From Bacillota bacterium (lineage in GTDB: Bacteria; Bacillota; Desulfitobacteriia; Desulfitobacteriales; Desulfitobacteriaceae): 9,052 nt of DNA. The position numbers and the translations under genes were made by a program. Location of the stretch: assembly GCA_021849995.1 (NCBI GenBank), contig JAJZSC010000093.1, positions 1 through 9,052 on the forward strand, written 5' to 3'. A model generated the notes under the pieces. It worked only from the letters and a program-made list of their open reading frames with translations, made no database searches and was not told the DNA's origin. This document shows positions 1-6,872 of this stretch, piece by piece (within the stretch, counting starts at the first letter, position 1; every line of letters starts with the position of its first letter).

Positions 1-505
1 ATCCTGTCGGAGTAGCAATAATCAAACCATCTGCAGGATAACTGACAGACGGTTCTCCAGATAGATTAGCCTGCAGTGTTACCAGGCTGTCTTGCCCTTC
101 GCGCAGAAATACTACATCATTTAGAACTGAAATCTTGTTAAACTCGGATTCACCTGTTTTTTTCACAGAGGCTTCAAGCATCAAGCGTTCTTGAATCTTG
201 TACTCATTTCTGATTACTTTATCAAGAGCTGTATATATATCATCTCGTTCGATCTCACATAAAAACCCGAGGCGTCCAAAATTCACTCCAAGCACAGGTA
301 TGCTGTATGGTGCGGCCTCCCTGGCTGCCTCAAGTAAAGTTCCATCTCCCCCAAGAGCAATCAGGAAATCAACTTTTTCTTTGGTAATACTGTCCCAGTC
401 TGTAAATACTCTCCAATCACGTAAACTAAACCAGTGGGTAAGTTGGGTAGCCATGGCTTGGGTCTCAGGTTTAGACCTATTAACCCACAAACCTACTTGA
501 TTCAT
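1..505 (-). CDS. nadK: NAD kinase, N-terminal 168 codons (3' end beyond the window)
   Basis: This gene encodes ATP-NAD kinase (PpnK/NadK), the cytosolic enzyme that phosphorylates NAD to NADP. Translating the minus strand from the ATG at 505-503 gives 168 intact codons that run off the left edge. The family motifs are visible in order: GGDGT at residues 52-56 (nucleotide binding, catalytic Asp54), GVNFGRLGFL at 73-82, the NE/D motif as LNDVV at 128-132, and the start of the glycine-rich DGLIIATPTG motif at 159-168, cut just before the usual STAY. Families are normally about 285 residues, so roughly 60% is present. A GGAG Shine-Dalgarno site at 514-517 lies 8 nt upstream of the ATG and inside the last codons of tlyA; only 5 nt separate the tlyA stop from this start, so the two are probably co-transcribed and translationally coupled. 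argR and recN often follow nadK in related genomes, but that lies outside what can be seen. Confidence 0.96.
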   Translation of the reverse strand, partial: MNQVGLWVNRSKPETQAMATQLTHWFSLRDWRVFTDWDSITKEKVDFLIALGGDGTLLEAAREAAPYSIPVLGVNFGRLGFLCEIERDDIYTALDKVIRNEYKIQERLMLEASVKKTGESEFNKISVLNDVVFLREGQDSLVTLQANLSGEPSVSYPADGLIIATPTG

Positions 506-510
506 CTCTC

Positions 511-1320
511 TCACTCCGTTCCCTGTTGGGCCATCTCTACCACACCCTCAAGAATCGAATCCCAATCAATCCTATGTAGAGGATTACGTGACAGCCACGC
601 CAGGTACTCAATATTTCCTTCCGGTCCCCGGATAGGGGAGTAGTTTAACCCCTTAACAAAAAAGCTGAATTTTTCGGCTTCCTCCAGAACGGAAGATATT
701 ACAGCTCTGTGAACAGCAGGGTCTTTAACGACCCCTTTTTTGCCTACATGCTCCCGGCCAGCTTCAAATTGGGGTTTAATCAGGATAATAACCTGACCAT
801 CAGATTTTAAAATTGCCTGCATAGCCGCATAAATCTTAGTGATAGAGATAAAGGAAACATCCGATACTATCCAATCTACTTTTTCAGGTAAAGAAGTCTC
901 ATCAAGATAACGAGCATTTACTCTTTCCATCGATATAACTCTAGGATCAGACCTTAAACGCCAATCTAACTGGCCATAGCCGACATCGATAGCGTACACT
1001 TTTGCCGCCCCATTTTGCAGAGCGCAATCCGTAAACCCCCCGGTAGATGCGCCAATATCTGCCACAGTTTGACCATCAAAGGTTAAACCGAATACTTTGA
1101 CTGCCCGGGCAAGTTTGAGTCCTCCACGCGAAACGTAGGGTAATTGCTCGCCCTTTACCATAAGCTCTGCGCCTTCGGTCAACTCCATGCCAGGTTTATC
1201 CAATCGTTGTCCGCTGGAATATATCATCCCTGCCATAATCATTGCTTTAGCTTTCTCCCGACTTGTCGCCAATCCCTTTTTTACAAGCAATAAATCCAGA
1301 CGTTCTTTACCTTTAGACAT
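511..1320 (-). CDS. tlyA: TlyA family rRNA (cytidine-2'-O)-methyltransferase / putative hemolysin
   Basis: TlyA-family proteins combine an S4 RNA-binding domain with an FtsJ/RrmJ-like SAM-dependent methyltransferase; the mycobacterial member 2'-O-methylates 16S and 23S rRNA and its loss gives capreomycin resistance. Here residues 7-60 are the S4 domain (RLDLLLVKKGL...REKAKAMIMAG), followed by the linker SRGGLKL at 64-70. The SAM-binding motif I is VADIGASTGGFTDCAL at 86-101. A K-D-K-E tetrad is at K69, D154 (VSDVSF), K182 (LIKPQFE) and E238 (GNIEYL), positions that match the tetrad known for mycobacterial TlyA. At 269 residues the length is typical. The ATG at 1320 has only a weak GGCGG-like ribosome site. 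A 133-nt spacer separates it from dxs, longer than other gaps in the operon, so a separate weak promoter is possible. The old hemolysin name is not supported by any membrane segment; rRNA methylation is the better call, though the Firmicute substrate is not proven. Confidence 0.96.
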   Translation of the reverse strand: MSKGKERLDLLLVKKGLATSREKAKAMIMAGMIYSSGQRLDKPGMELTEGAELMVKGEQLPYVSRGGLKLARAVKVFGLTFDGQTVADIGASTGGFTDCALQNGAAKVYAIDVGYGQLDWRLRSDPRVISMERVNARYLDETSLPEKVDWIVSDVSFISITKIYAAMQAILKSDGQVIILIKPQFEAGREHVGKKGVVKDPAVHRAVISSVLEEAEKFSFFVKGLNYSPIRGPEGNIEYLAWLSRNPLHRIDWDSILEGVVEMAQQGTE

Positions 1321-1453
1321 TTGAAACCGCCATTTCAGTTTTTATTAGTCTTCCCTTCTGAGAGGGCAAGTTAGAGTGCAAAGTTGGCTATGATCTCACC
1401 GAATAGGAGTATTAAGTATTTTCTTCTAATTTTGTCATTAGAGGTATGGAGAG

Positions 1454-3337
1454 TTATTTAGCGCAGCTTGCTGAGAGCTTTAACCGATCTATTGCAGAAA
1501 GTATACCCTTGACTGATAAACCATTAGCCTGATGCAGTAGTGAAATTGCTCCCTGCTCGACAAAGCCTTCATACCCGATCCTCTCAACCTTGACATCTGT
1601 AAGACCGTAGTCAGACAGAATCTCTAAAACAGCACTTCCGATCCCGCCGCTAAGAACATGATCCTCTACAGTTATAATTCGCCTAGTTTTCCTGGCAAAA
1701 TGCAAAATAATATCCTTGTCTAACGGATTAATAAAGCGCAGATTAACTACAGCAGCATCTACACCCCGATGTCGGAGTTCTTGGGCTGCTGATAGGCAGG
1801 TGTAAGTGATCGGCCCCAGTCCAAAAATAGCAACATCGCTGCCATCCTTAATAACTTCAGCCCTGCCTATTGGAAGTTCTTTTAAACCTTCCTCTATATC
1901 GACCCCTTGACCTACCGACCGTGGATAGCGCATTGCTACAGGACCATCGAGTTTAAGAGCCGTATACAGCATGTGCCGAAGCTCATTTTCATCTTTCGGT
2001 GCCATAAATATAAGATTTGGCATTACTCGCAAAAAAGAAATGTCAAACACCCCGTGGTGTGTAGGTCCGTCATCTCCTACTACCCCGGCGCGGTCAATAG
2101 CTAAAACAACATTTGCCCCCGGCAGACAGACATCGTGAATTACCTGATCATAGGCCCGCTGGTAGAAGGTTGAATAAATAGATACGACTGGTTTTAGTCC
2201 ACCAAAGGACATGGCCGAGGCAAAAGTGATAGCGTGTTGCTCGGCTATTCCAACATCAAAAAAACGCTCTGGAAACTGTTCAGAAAAGATATTTAACCCA
2301 GTTCCTGTAGGCATTGCTGCGGTTACTCCTACAATGCGCTTATCCTCTTTAGCCAGTTTGCATAGGGTCTCCCCGAACACTTTTGTATAAGTTGGAGGGG
2401 CAGATTTTTTTATTACTTCTCCGGTCTCTTTGACAAATGGTCCGACCCCATGGAAGACATCAGGATTTTTTTCGGCTGGAGGGTATCCTTTACCTTTTCT
2501 CGTAATAACATGGACCAGCACAGGACCGTTTTTTTGTTTCGCCTGTTCCAAGATCTGTTCTAACAGTGCCTGATCATGGCCATCTATCGGGCCTAGATAA
2601 GTGAATCCTAATTCCTCAAACCATAAACCCGGGACCAATAAATACTTAAGACTATCCTTTGCTTTTTCAGCTGCTTTGGCTACTGTGTTTCCTATACCGG
2701 GAATCTTTTTGAGAGAATTCTTTATTTCTTGTTTGCTTTTGTCATAACGGGGATCAGTCCTTAGCCGGTTCAAATATGTAGAAATTGCTCCGACATTTGG
2801 TGAGATTGCCATCTCATTGTCATTCAGTACAACAATCAAGTTGGTCCGACTGTGACCTACATGGTTTAAAGCTTCATAGGCCATACCGCCGGTCATAGCA
2901 CCGTCTCCAATAATAGCTAAAACATGATACTTCTCTTTCAACAAATCTCTAGCTTTAGCAAAGCCTACTGCGGCTGAAATTGAAGTACTCGAATGTCCTG
3001 TATCAAAAGCATCGTGCGGACTTTCCGAACGTTTAGGGAAGCCGGATAAACCATTTAAGAGCCTTAAACTCTTAAACTCCTTAGCTCGACCGGTGACCAG
3101 CTTATGAATATAGGTCTGATGCCCGACATCCCAGATCATTTTATCCCGGGGACTCTCAAAAGTGCGGTGCAGTGCCAAAGTTAGTTCTACAACCCCTAGA
3201 TTTGGTGCTAAATGCCCACCATTTTTAGAGACTACCTCTATCATTTCAGAACGAATTTCCGAAGCCAGTTGTTTGACCTGATCAAAATTTAAGCCCTTAA
3301 GATCCTTTGGCCCGTTAATTCTTTCCAGCATCCCCAC
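1454..3337 (-). CDS. dxs: 1-deoxy-D-xylulose-5-phosphate synthase
   Basis: Dxs condenses pyruvate and glyceraldehyde 3-phosphate with thiamine diphosphate to give 1-deoxy-D-xylulose 5-phosphate, the entry step of the MEP isoprenoid pathway and a precursor for thiamine and pyridoxal. The 627 residues match the usual 620-640. The N-terminal TPP domain shows GGHLAPNLGVVELT (His42), DVGHQTYIHK (His73), FDTGHSSTSISAA and the Mg-TPP motif GDGAMTGG at 144-151 with LNDNEMAIS at 171-179. The pyrimidine domain shows DVGIAEQHAITFA at 361-373 with catalytic Glu366 and GDDGPTHHG at 421-429. The C-terminal transketolase domain has VEDHVLSGGIGSAV at 557-570. The start is chosen as GTG at 3337 because a GGGGG-AAAG ribosome site (3346-3350) lies 8 nt upstream; ATG at 3331 (two codons later) is the alternative but would be 14 nt away. 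The first 23 nt overlap the end of the upstream membrane-protein gene. Confidence 0.97.
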   Translation of the reverse strand: MGMLERINGPKDLKGLNFDQVKQLASEIRSEMIEVVSKNGGHLAPNLGVVELTLALHRTFESPRDKMIWDVGHQTYIHKLVTGRAKEFKSLRLLNGLSGFPKRSESPHDAFDTGHSSTSISAAVGFAKARDLLKEKYHVLAIIGDGAMTGGMAYEALNHVGHSRTNLIVVLNDNEMAISPNVGAISTYLNRLRTDPRYDKSKQEIKNSLKKIPGIGNTVAKAAEKAKDSLKYLLVPGLWFEELGFTYLGPIDGHDQALLEQILEQAKQKNGPVLVHVITRKGKGYPPAEKNPDVFHGVGPFVKETGEVIKKSAPPTYTKVFGETLCKLAKEDKRIVGVTAAMPTGTGLNIFSEQFPERFFDVGIAEQHAITFASAMSFGGLKPVVSIYSTFYQRAYDQVIHDVCLPGANVVLAIDRAGVVGDDGPTHHGVFDISFLRVMPNLIFMAPKDENELRHMLYTALKLDGPVAMRYPRSVGQGVDIEEGLKELPIGRAEVIKDGSDVAIFGLGPITYTCLSAAQELRHRGVDAAVVNLRFINPLDKDIILHFARKTRRIITVEDHVLSGGIGSAVLEILSDYGLTDVKVERIGYEGFVEQGAISLLHQANGLSVKGILSAIDRLKLSASCAK

Positions 3338-3920
3338 TTTTCTTTCCCCCTTTCTTTTTTTTCTTTGAGGTATCCACTCCAGTCAAGTTTTCGAACGTAG
3401 CCACTATCTTTCCTACTACAAAGATAATCTCATCTGCTTCACTTATCGCCAGCGACTTGCCAAAGGCCTTGCCGGTTACAGTAATAGATGCTACCAAGGC
3501 CAACATAATAGTATTTAAGATAATGACTTTATCATCTAGAACAGGATAAAGACGCAATAGATCCATAATAATTGTTGCCGCCATAGCTCCACTTAATGTG
3601 CCTGCAACATCTCCAACAATATCATTTGAGAAATTTGCAACTGTATCAGCGTTGCGCACAAGACGCACTGCCTGTTTTGCCCCAAAGACTTTGTTTGCCG
3701 CTCTGGCATGATGAGGAGTTTCTGTAGCGGCAGCGGCTGCAGTTCCGATTATATCAAATAATATCCCTACCCCTATCACTACTAACAAAAGTACCCAAGC
3801 CACTATCATGGTCGTGCGTTTCACCAATAACTCGGAGCCACTGCCTACAAGGGCGGCAGATATAAACGTCCCGATAAAAATAACTAAGAGATGCTTTAGA
3901 CTCTTCCTCTTCCTCGACAA
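3315..3920 (-). CDS. Conserved-type membrane protein of unknown function (four predicted TM segments, Lys-rich tail)
   Basis: I do not know the function of this 201-residue protein. It has a basic N-terminus (MSRKRKSLKH), hydrophobic segments at about 10-30, 36-60, 107-122 and 130-150, and a cytoplasmic-type C-terminal tail rich in Lys and Gly (SKKKKKGGKKSG, about 184-195). Between the second and third segments is a distinctive polar stretch, residues about 59-105, with the pattern TAAAAATETPHHARAANKVF, then GAKQAVRLVRNAD and NFSNDIVGD. The ET...A...GA..AVRL...D spacing faintly recalls the DUF21/CNNM (CorB/CorC) membrane domain, and short Firmicute proteins of this type are sometimes labelled CorB-like; I treat that as a weak resemblance. 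The start is TTG at 3920, supported by a near-perfect AGGAGGT site 10 nt upstream and by the absence of another start before residue 38. It lies 26 nt after the PAP2-like gene and overlaps dxs, so it is part of the isoprenoid operon. Confidence 0.85.
   Translation of the reverse strand: MSRKRKSLKHLLVIFIGTFISAALVGSGSELLVKRTTMIVAWVLLLVVIGVGILFDIIGTAAAAATETPHHARAANKVFGAKQAVRLVRNADTVANFSNDIVGDVAGTLSGAMAATIIMDLLRLYPVLDDKVIILNTIMLALVASITVTGKAFGKSLAISEADEIIFVVGKIVATFENLTGVDTSKKKKKGGKKSGDAGKN
3346..3350 (-). promoter_or_regulatory. Ribosome binding site of dxs (decides the start)
   Basis: The minus strand reads AAAGGGGGAAAGAAAA immediately before GTG at 3337. The G-run ends 8 nt from GTG and 14 nt from the ATG at 3331, favouring GTG. 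The site is embedded in codons for the Lys/Gly-rich tail of the preceding gene, so translation of that gene passes over it. Confidence 0.6.
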
Positions 3921-3930
3921 AAGCTTTTGA

Positions 3931-3937
3931 ACCTCCT
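3931..3937 (-). promoter_or_regulatory. Strong ribosome binding site for the TTG-started membrane protein
   Basis: On the minus strand GAGGAGGT lies 10 nt before TTG at 3920. No ATG or GTG in this frame lies at a suitable distance, so this site is the reason for accepting a TTG start. Confidence 0.75.
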
Positions 3938-3946
3938 CTAGGTCCT

Positions 3947-4390
3947 TTATATAAGTAGTCCAACTATAATACCGACTATCGCCCCCCCGAACACTTCCAA
4001 AGGGGTATGTCCAATTAACTCTTTGAGACGTTCTTGAGACAAGTCGGACATCTGGTGATACAAACGCTCAACCAGACGGTTTAAAACCTCTGCTTGTTTT
4101 CCTGCTGCTCTTCTAACTCCTGCTGCATCGTACATTACTATCATTGCAAACACGGCAGCTACAGCAAAGATGGGAGAATCCCAGCCATAATGTTTACCAA
4201 TCCCTAGCGCAAGGGCACTAACTGTGGCGGAATGGGAGCTTGGAAAACTTCCGGAACTTAAAAGAAGATCAACATCAAACTTTCTATGCAGTAGAAAATT
4301 GACAATAACTTTCAAGACCTGTGCTACTGCCCAGGCAGTTACCGCCGAAAACAAAATTTCGTTGTAAAAGATTCCAGGAATAATAGTCAT
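3947..4390 (-). CDS. Divergent PAP2 family membrane protein (YuiD-like)
   Basis: This 147-residue integral membrane protein belongs to the DivPAP2 (DUF212, Bacillus YuiD-like) family, which is distantly related to type 2 phosphatidic acid phosphatases that dephosphorylate lipid or isoprenoid phosphates. The family signature is clear: SGSFPSSHSA at 46-55, MYDAAGVRRAAGKQA at 86-100 followed by LNRL, and LKELIGHTPLEVFGGAIVG at 122-140. Hydrophobic segments lie at about 10-33, 56-64, 73-88 and 132-147. The length is typical (about 145-160). A GAGGT ribosome site at 4397-4401 overlaps the ispA stop codon and sits 6 nt before the ATG, so translation is likely coupled to ispA. No biochemical role is established for the family that I can name; its position between ispA and dxs suggests, as inference only, a polyprenyl-phosphate or related lipid-phosphate substrate. 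Confidence 0.93.
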   Translation of the reverse strand: MTIIPGIFYNEILFSAVTAWAVAQVLKVIVNFLLHRKFDVDLLLSSGSFPSSHSATVSALALGIGKHYGWDSPIFAVAAVFAMIVMYDAAGVRRAAGKQAEVLNRLVERLYHQMSDLSQERLKELIGHTPLEVFGGAIVGIIVGLLI

Positions 4391-4399
4391 CTGTACACC

Positions 4400-5275
4400 T
4401 CAGTGCTGACGTAGTGCTATATAATCCGCAAGACAGGACAAAAATTCTGCTCTCATACCAAATATCTTTACAGCTTCTTTGGCTTCGGCGATCTGTCGGT
4501 TAAGATGGGTTTTCGCGCCTTCTAACCCCAGTAAGGAAGGATAAGTTGATTTTTCCTGACGAAGGTCACTTTGCGCAGGCTTACCTAAAGTCGCACTGTC
4601 TCCCTCAATATCAAGAATATCATCCTTTATTTGGAAGGCTAAACCAATAGCTTTAGCATATCTGGTAAGCTGTTCTATTTCTTGCTCGGTTCCCTTCCCA
4701 AGTATTGCGCCCATTCTAGCTGAAACTATTAACATGGCTCCTGTTTTAGCTTGGTGAATCTGTTCGATTTCTGAGAGATCTAACTTCTTCCCCTCTCCCT
4801 CTAGGTCTAAAACCTGCCCTCCAACCATTCCTGTTGGACCGGCAGCTAAGGCAACCTCCCTGATTACTCTTAGCCTAAGTTCAGGAGGAAGCTTGCTTTC
4901 CCCGGCTAACAGCTCGAAAGCATAGGTTAAGAGGGCATCTCCTGCCAAAATAGCCTTGCCCTCACCGAATACCTTGTGATTAGATAATTTTCCCCGGCGA
5001 TAGTCATCATTATCCATTGCCGGTAAATCATCATGAATTAGGGAATAAGTATGAATAAGTTCTAAGGCAGAAGCAAATCTAACAATTTCCCCAGAATTAC
5101 CGCCAACTACTTCACAACACGCCAAGGCAAGGACAGGCCGGATTCTCTTTCCGCCGCCAACGAGGGAATACCTCATACTTTGACTAAGAACATCCTCACC
5201 CCATGGTAATTCTTCCAAGAATTTTTCGACCATATCCGAGTAAATGGTAAATTGAATCTTAAACATTTCAGTCAT
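4400..5275 (-). CDS. ispA: Farnesyl diphosphate synthase (polyprenyl synthetase family)
   Basis: IspA condenses dimethylallyl and isopentenyl diphosphates to geranyl and then farnesyl diphosphate, the C15 precursor of undecaprenyl phosphate, quinones and other isoprenoids. The 291-residue protein has GGGKRIRPVLALA at 40-52 (diphosphate-binding Lys43, Arg46), the first Asp-rich motif HDDLPAMDND at 81-90 with RRGK after it, GQVLDLEG at 153-160, HQAKTGA at 174-180, the second Asp-rich motif KDDILD at 217-222 and KSTYPSLLG at 242-250. The residues just before the first motif (HTYSLIHDD) resemble those of short-chain bacterial FPP synthases, which supports a C15 product. The ATG at 5275 overlaps the xseB TGA as ATGA, typical of stop-start coupling. 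An ATG three codons later (5266) has a better-spaced AAGGA site and is a plausible alternative, giving 288 residues. Confidence 0.96.
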   Translation of the reverse strand: MTEMFKIQFTIYSDMVEKFLEELPWGEDVLSQSMRYSLVGGGKRIRPVLALACCEVVGGNSGEIVRFASALELIHTYSLIHDDLPAMDNDDYRRGKLSNHKVFGEGKAILAGDALLTYAFELLAGESKLPPELRLRVIREVALAAGPTGMVGGQVLDLEGEGKKLDLSEIEQIHQAKTGAMLIVSARMGAILGKGTEQEIEQLTRYAKAIGLAFQIKDDILDIEGDSATLGKPAQSDLRQEKSTYPSLLGLEGAKTHLNRQIAEAKEAVKIFGMRAEFLSCLADYIALRQH

Positions 5276-5574
5276 CCTTCCAGGCTTACACTCAGGGGCG
5301 CAGTTTTCAGTTCTCCTTCCGTACCCTCAAGCAAAACCTCGATCTGCTTCTCTGCTGTATCAAGTAAAAAATTGCAATATCTGACTAGCTCTACTCCCCT
5401 GCGAAATCCAGCCAATGCTTCGTCGAGCGGAACATCTTTCTGCTCTAAGTCCTTTACAATCTGTTCCAGTTCGCTTATCCCGTGTTCAAAGGACAATTCC
5501 TTAAGAGAGTCAAACTCTCTAGCATCTTGTTTCGAAATTAATCCTTCTTGTTTCGAAATTAATCCCTCAGACAT
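5272..5574 (-). CDS. xseB: Exodeoxyribonuclease VII small subunit
   Basis: XseB is the small subunit of exonuclease VII, a cytosolic nuclease that degrades single-stranded DNA from both ends into oligonucleotides; several small subunits coat one XseA. The core matches the family: SFEHGISELEQIVKDLEQKDVPLDEALAGFRRGVELVRYCNFLLDTAEKQIEVL at about 28-82, mostly helical. At 100 residues it is longer than the usual 75-85; the excess is in the N-terminus, which carries the heptapeptide GLISKQE/D twice (residues 4-10 and 11-17), and in a short tail of about 18 residues. A good AAGGAG site (5582-5587) lies 7 nt before the ATG. The gene overlaps the xseA stop by 8 nt and ispA by 4 nt, so all three are probably translated in a coupled manner. 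Confidence 0.95.
   Translation of the reverse strand: MSEGLISKQEGLISKQDAREFDSLKELSFEHGISELEQIVKDLEQKDVPLDEALAGFRRGVELVRYCNFLLDTAEKQIEVLLEGTEGELKTAPLSVSLEG
5525..5566 (-). repeat. In-frame 21-bp tandem duplication in xseB
   Basis: Two adjacent 21-nt units, 5525-5545 and 5546-5566, differ at one base (20/21 identical). On the coding strand each adds seven codons, reading GLISKQE and GLISKQD. Each unit contains the palindrome TTTCGAAA. The near identity points to a recent duplication. Confidence 0.95.
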
Positions 5575-6778
5575 TTAGCCTCTCCTTTGTTATTACCTTA
5601 CAATTTACTGTTCCTTGTGCTAAACGCACCTTTATTTTTTCATCTATTTCTACTTCCTCAGACGAATGAAGTATTTTACTATCTTGTCCATAGGCAATCG
5701 AGTAGCCCCTTCCTAAAATAGCTAAAGGGCTCAACAGGTCAAGTTTTGCAGCCAATAACCTTAGTATACCATTTTTATCCGAAACAAATCTAGTTATGCC
5801 CTGTTCCAACTCCTCTGTGATTCCATCCAAGCGTTGACGATTTAAATTTATCCTCCAATACGGATCAGTTAGAGATCCTTTACTGCCTAAATTCCGAACA
5901 TCTCGTCTCTTTCGGTCTATCTGCGTTCTGATAGCGGATTGAAGGCGATCCGACAATCCGACTAGATCCTCTTGCAGTTCTCTTAAAACCGGGACAGCCA
6001 ATTCGGCCGCGGCTGATGGAGTTGGGGCACGTAAATCTGCAACTAGATCTGCAACTGTAAAATCCGTCTCATGTCCTACTGCAGAAATCAATGGTATTGC
6101 AGATGAAGCTATAGCTCTGGCCACTTCTTCAGTGTTGAAAGCCCATAGCTCTTCAAGTGAACCTCCACCCCGTCCTACGATAATCAAATCGACGCATGCC
6201 TGGTTATTTAACCTCATAATAGCCTTGGCTACTTCTCTCGGGGCAGAGTCACCCTGAACTGCGGCTGGAGCAAGTAATATAGAAACCTTAGGATTTCGTC
6301 TGCGGATTATATTCAGCATGTCCTGTAACGCTGCCCCTGTGGGACTTGTCACAATTCCCACTCTCCGTGGAAACCGGGGAATCTGTTTCTTGCGCATTGG
6401 ATCGAATAATCCCTCTCTTGCCAGTCGTTCTTTTAATTGCTCCAAAGCAAGATAGAGCGCCCCAACTCCAATAGGCTGCATATCTTCGGCATAAAACTGA
6501 ACGTTCCCGTCACGTTCATATAGACGGAGACTTCCTCGAATGAGAACTTTCATCCCATCGGCAGGGGAAAACTCCACCCGTTCCGCCCTGCTTCGAAACA
6601 TTACTGCTTTGATACTTGCAGACTCATCTTTCAATGTAAAATACCAATGTCCTGAAGGACGATGATTCTTATAATTTGATAGTTCACCACTTACCCAGCA
6701 ATTCTGAATATCCCTGTTTTCTGCCAGTGTTCGCCCTATTTCACCAGTTAGCTCTGCAACCGTCCATATTCTCGGCAC
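5567..6778 (-). CDS. xseA: Exodeoxyribonuclease VII large subunit
   Basis: XseA is the catalytic subunit of exonuclease VII. With the start used here it has 403 residues, within the usual 400-450. The N-terminal OB-fold runs over about residues 4-105 (IWTVAELTGEIG, NCWVSGELSNYK, GHWYFTLKD). The catalytic domain follows with PRRVGIVTSPTGAA at about 137-150, IIVGRGGGSLEELWAFN at 199-215, PLISAVGHETDFTVAD at 229-244 and RAPTPSAAAELA at 250-261. A helical, coiled-coil-prone segment of about 262-345 precedes a C-terminal ILGRGYSIAY motif, as expected for the XseB-binding stalk. The reading frame is open to GTG at 6805, but the GTG at 6778 is preferred: GAGGTG lies 6 nt upstream, the protein then begins MPRIWTVAEL like typical family members, and a promoter-like -10 element overlaps the longer version. 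It is the first gene of the operon. Confidence 0.95.
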   Translation of the reverse strand: MPRIWTVAELTGEIGRTLAENRDIQNCWVSGELSNYKNHRPSGHWYFTLKDESASIKAVMFRSRAERVEFSPADGMKVLIRGSLRLYERDGNVQFYAEDMQPIGVGALYLALEQLKERLAREGLFDPMRKKQIPRFPRRVGIVTSPTGAALQDMLNIIRRRNPKVSILLAPAAVQGDSAPREVAKAIMRLNNQACVDLIIVGRGGGSLEELWAFNTEEVARAIASSAIPLISAVGHETDFTVADLVADLRAPTPSAAAELAVPVLRELQEDLVGLSDRLQSAIRTQIDRKRRDVRNLGSKGSLTDPYWRINLNRQRLDGITEELEQGITRFVSDKNGILRLLAAKLDLLSPLAILGRGYSIAYGQDSKILHSSEEVEIDEKIKVRLAQGTVNCKVITKERLNV

Positions 6779-6784
6779 AAGTTT

Positions 6785-6790
6785 CACCTC
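6785..6790 (-). promoter_or_regulatory. Ribosome binding site of xseA (decides the start)
   Basis: GAGGTG on the minus strand is 6 nt before GTG at 6778. No comparable site precedes the GTG at 6805, which argues for the shorter protein. Confidence 0.65.
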
Positions 6791-6796
6791 ATATTC

Positions 6797-6826
6797 ATCA
6801 TACACAATTAGTAACTACTCTTTCAA
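6797..6826 (-). promoter_or_regulatory. Candidate sigma-70-type promoter for the xseA operon
   Basis: On the minus strand TTGAAA (6821-6826) and TATGAT (6797-6802) are separated by 18 nt; each matches the consensus at five of six positions. Initiation about 7 nt downstream would give a very short leader starting almost at the GAGGTG site, which is a reason for caution. A promoter is expected in this region, because a terminator lies just upstream. Confidence 0.4.
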
Positions 6827-6872
6827 CATCTAAACTGGGAAAACCTCAGAGCATATAACCCTTCCAGGCGTA

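Noticed and set aside
198..643. Plus-strand reading frames of 100 and 69 codons
   Set aside because: They lie antisense to nadK and tlyA, lack ribosome sites and have no recognisable protein character.
1321..1453. Hairpin CTTCCCTTCTGAGAGGGCAAG-type element and an ATGACA/CTTAAT pair between dxs and tlyA
   Set aside because: The hairpin has a mismatch and no T-run on either strand, so it is not a convincing terminator; the promoter-like pair has a poor -10 box. A separate tlyA promoter remains possible but unsupported.
3754..3963. Minus-strand 69-codon frame overlapping the membrane-protein gene (EEEEESKASLSYFYRD)
   Set aside because: It is a shadow in another frame of a gene with a strong ribosome site and clear membrane segments; no similarity is evident.
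5252..5578. Plus-strand 108-codon reading frame with a repeated CFEINPS
   Set aside because: It is antisense to xseB; the repeat simply mirrors the 21-bp duplication.
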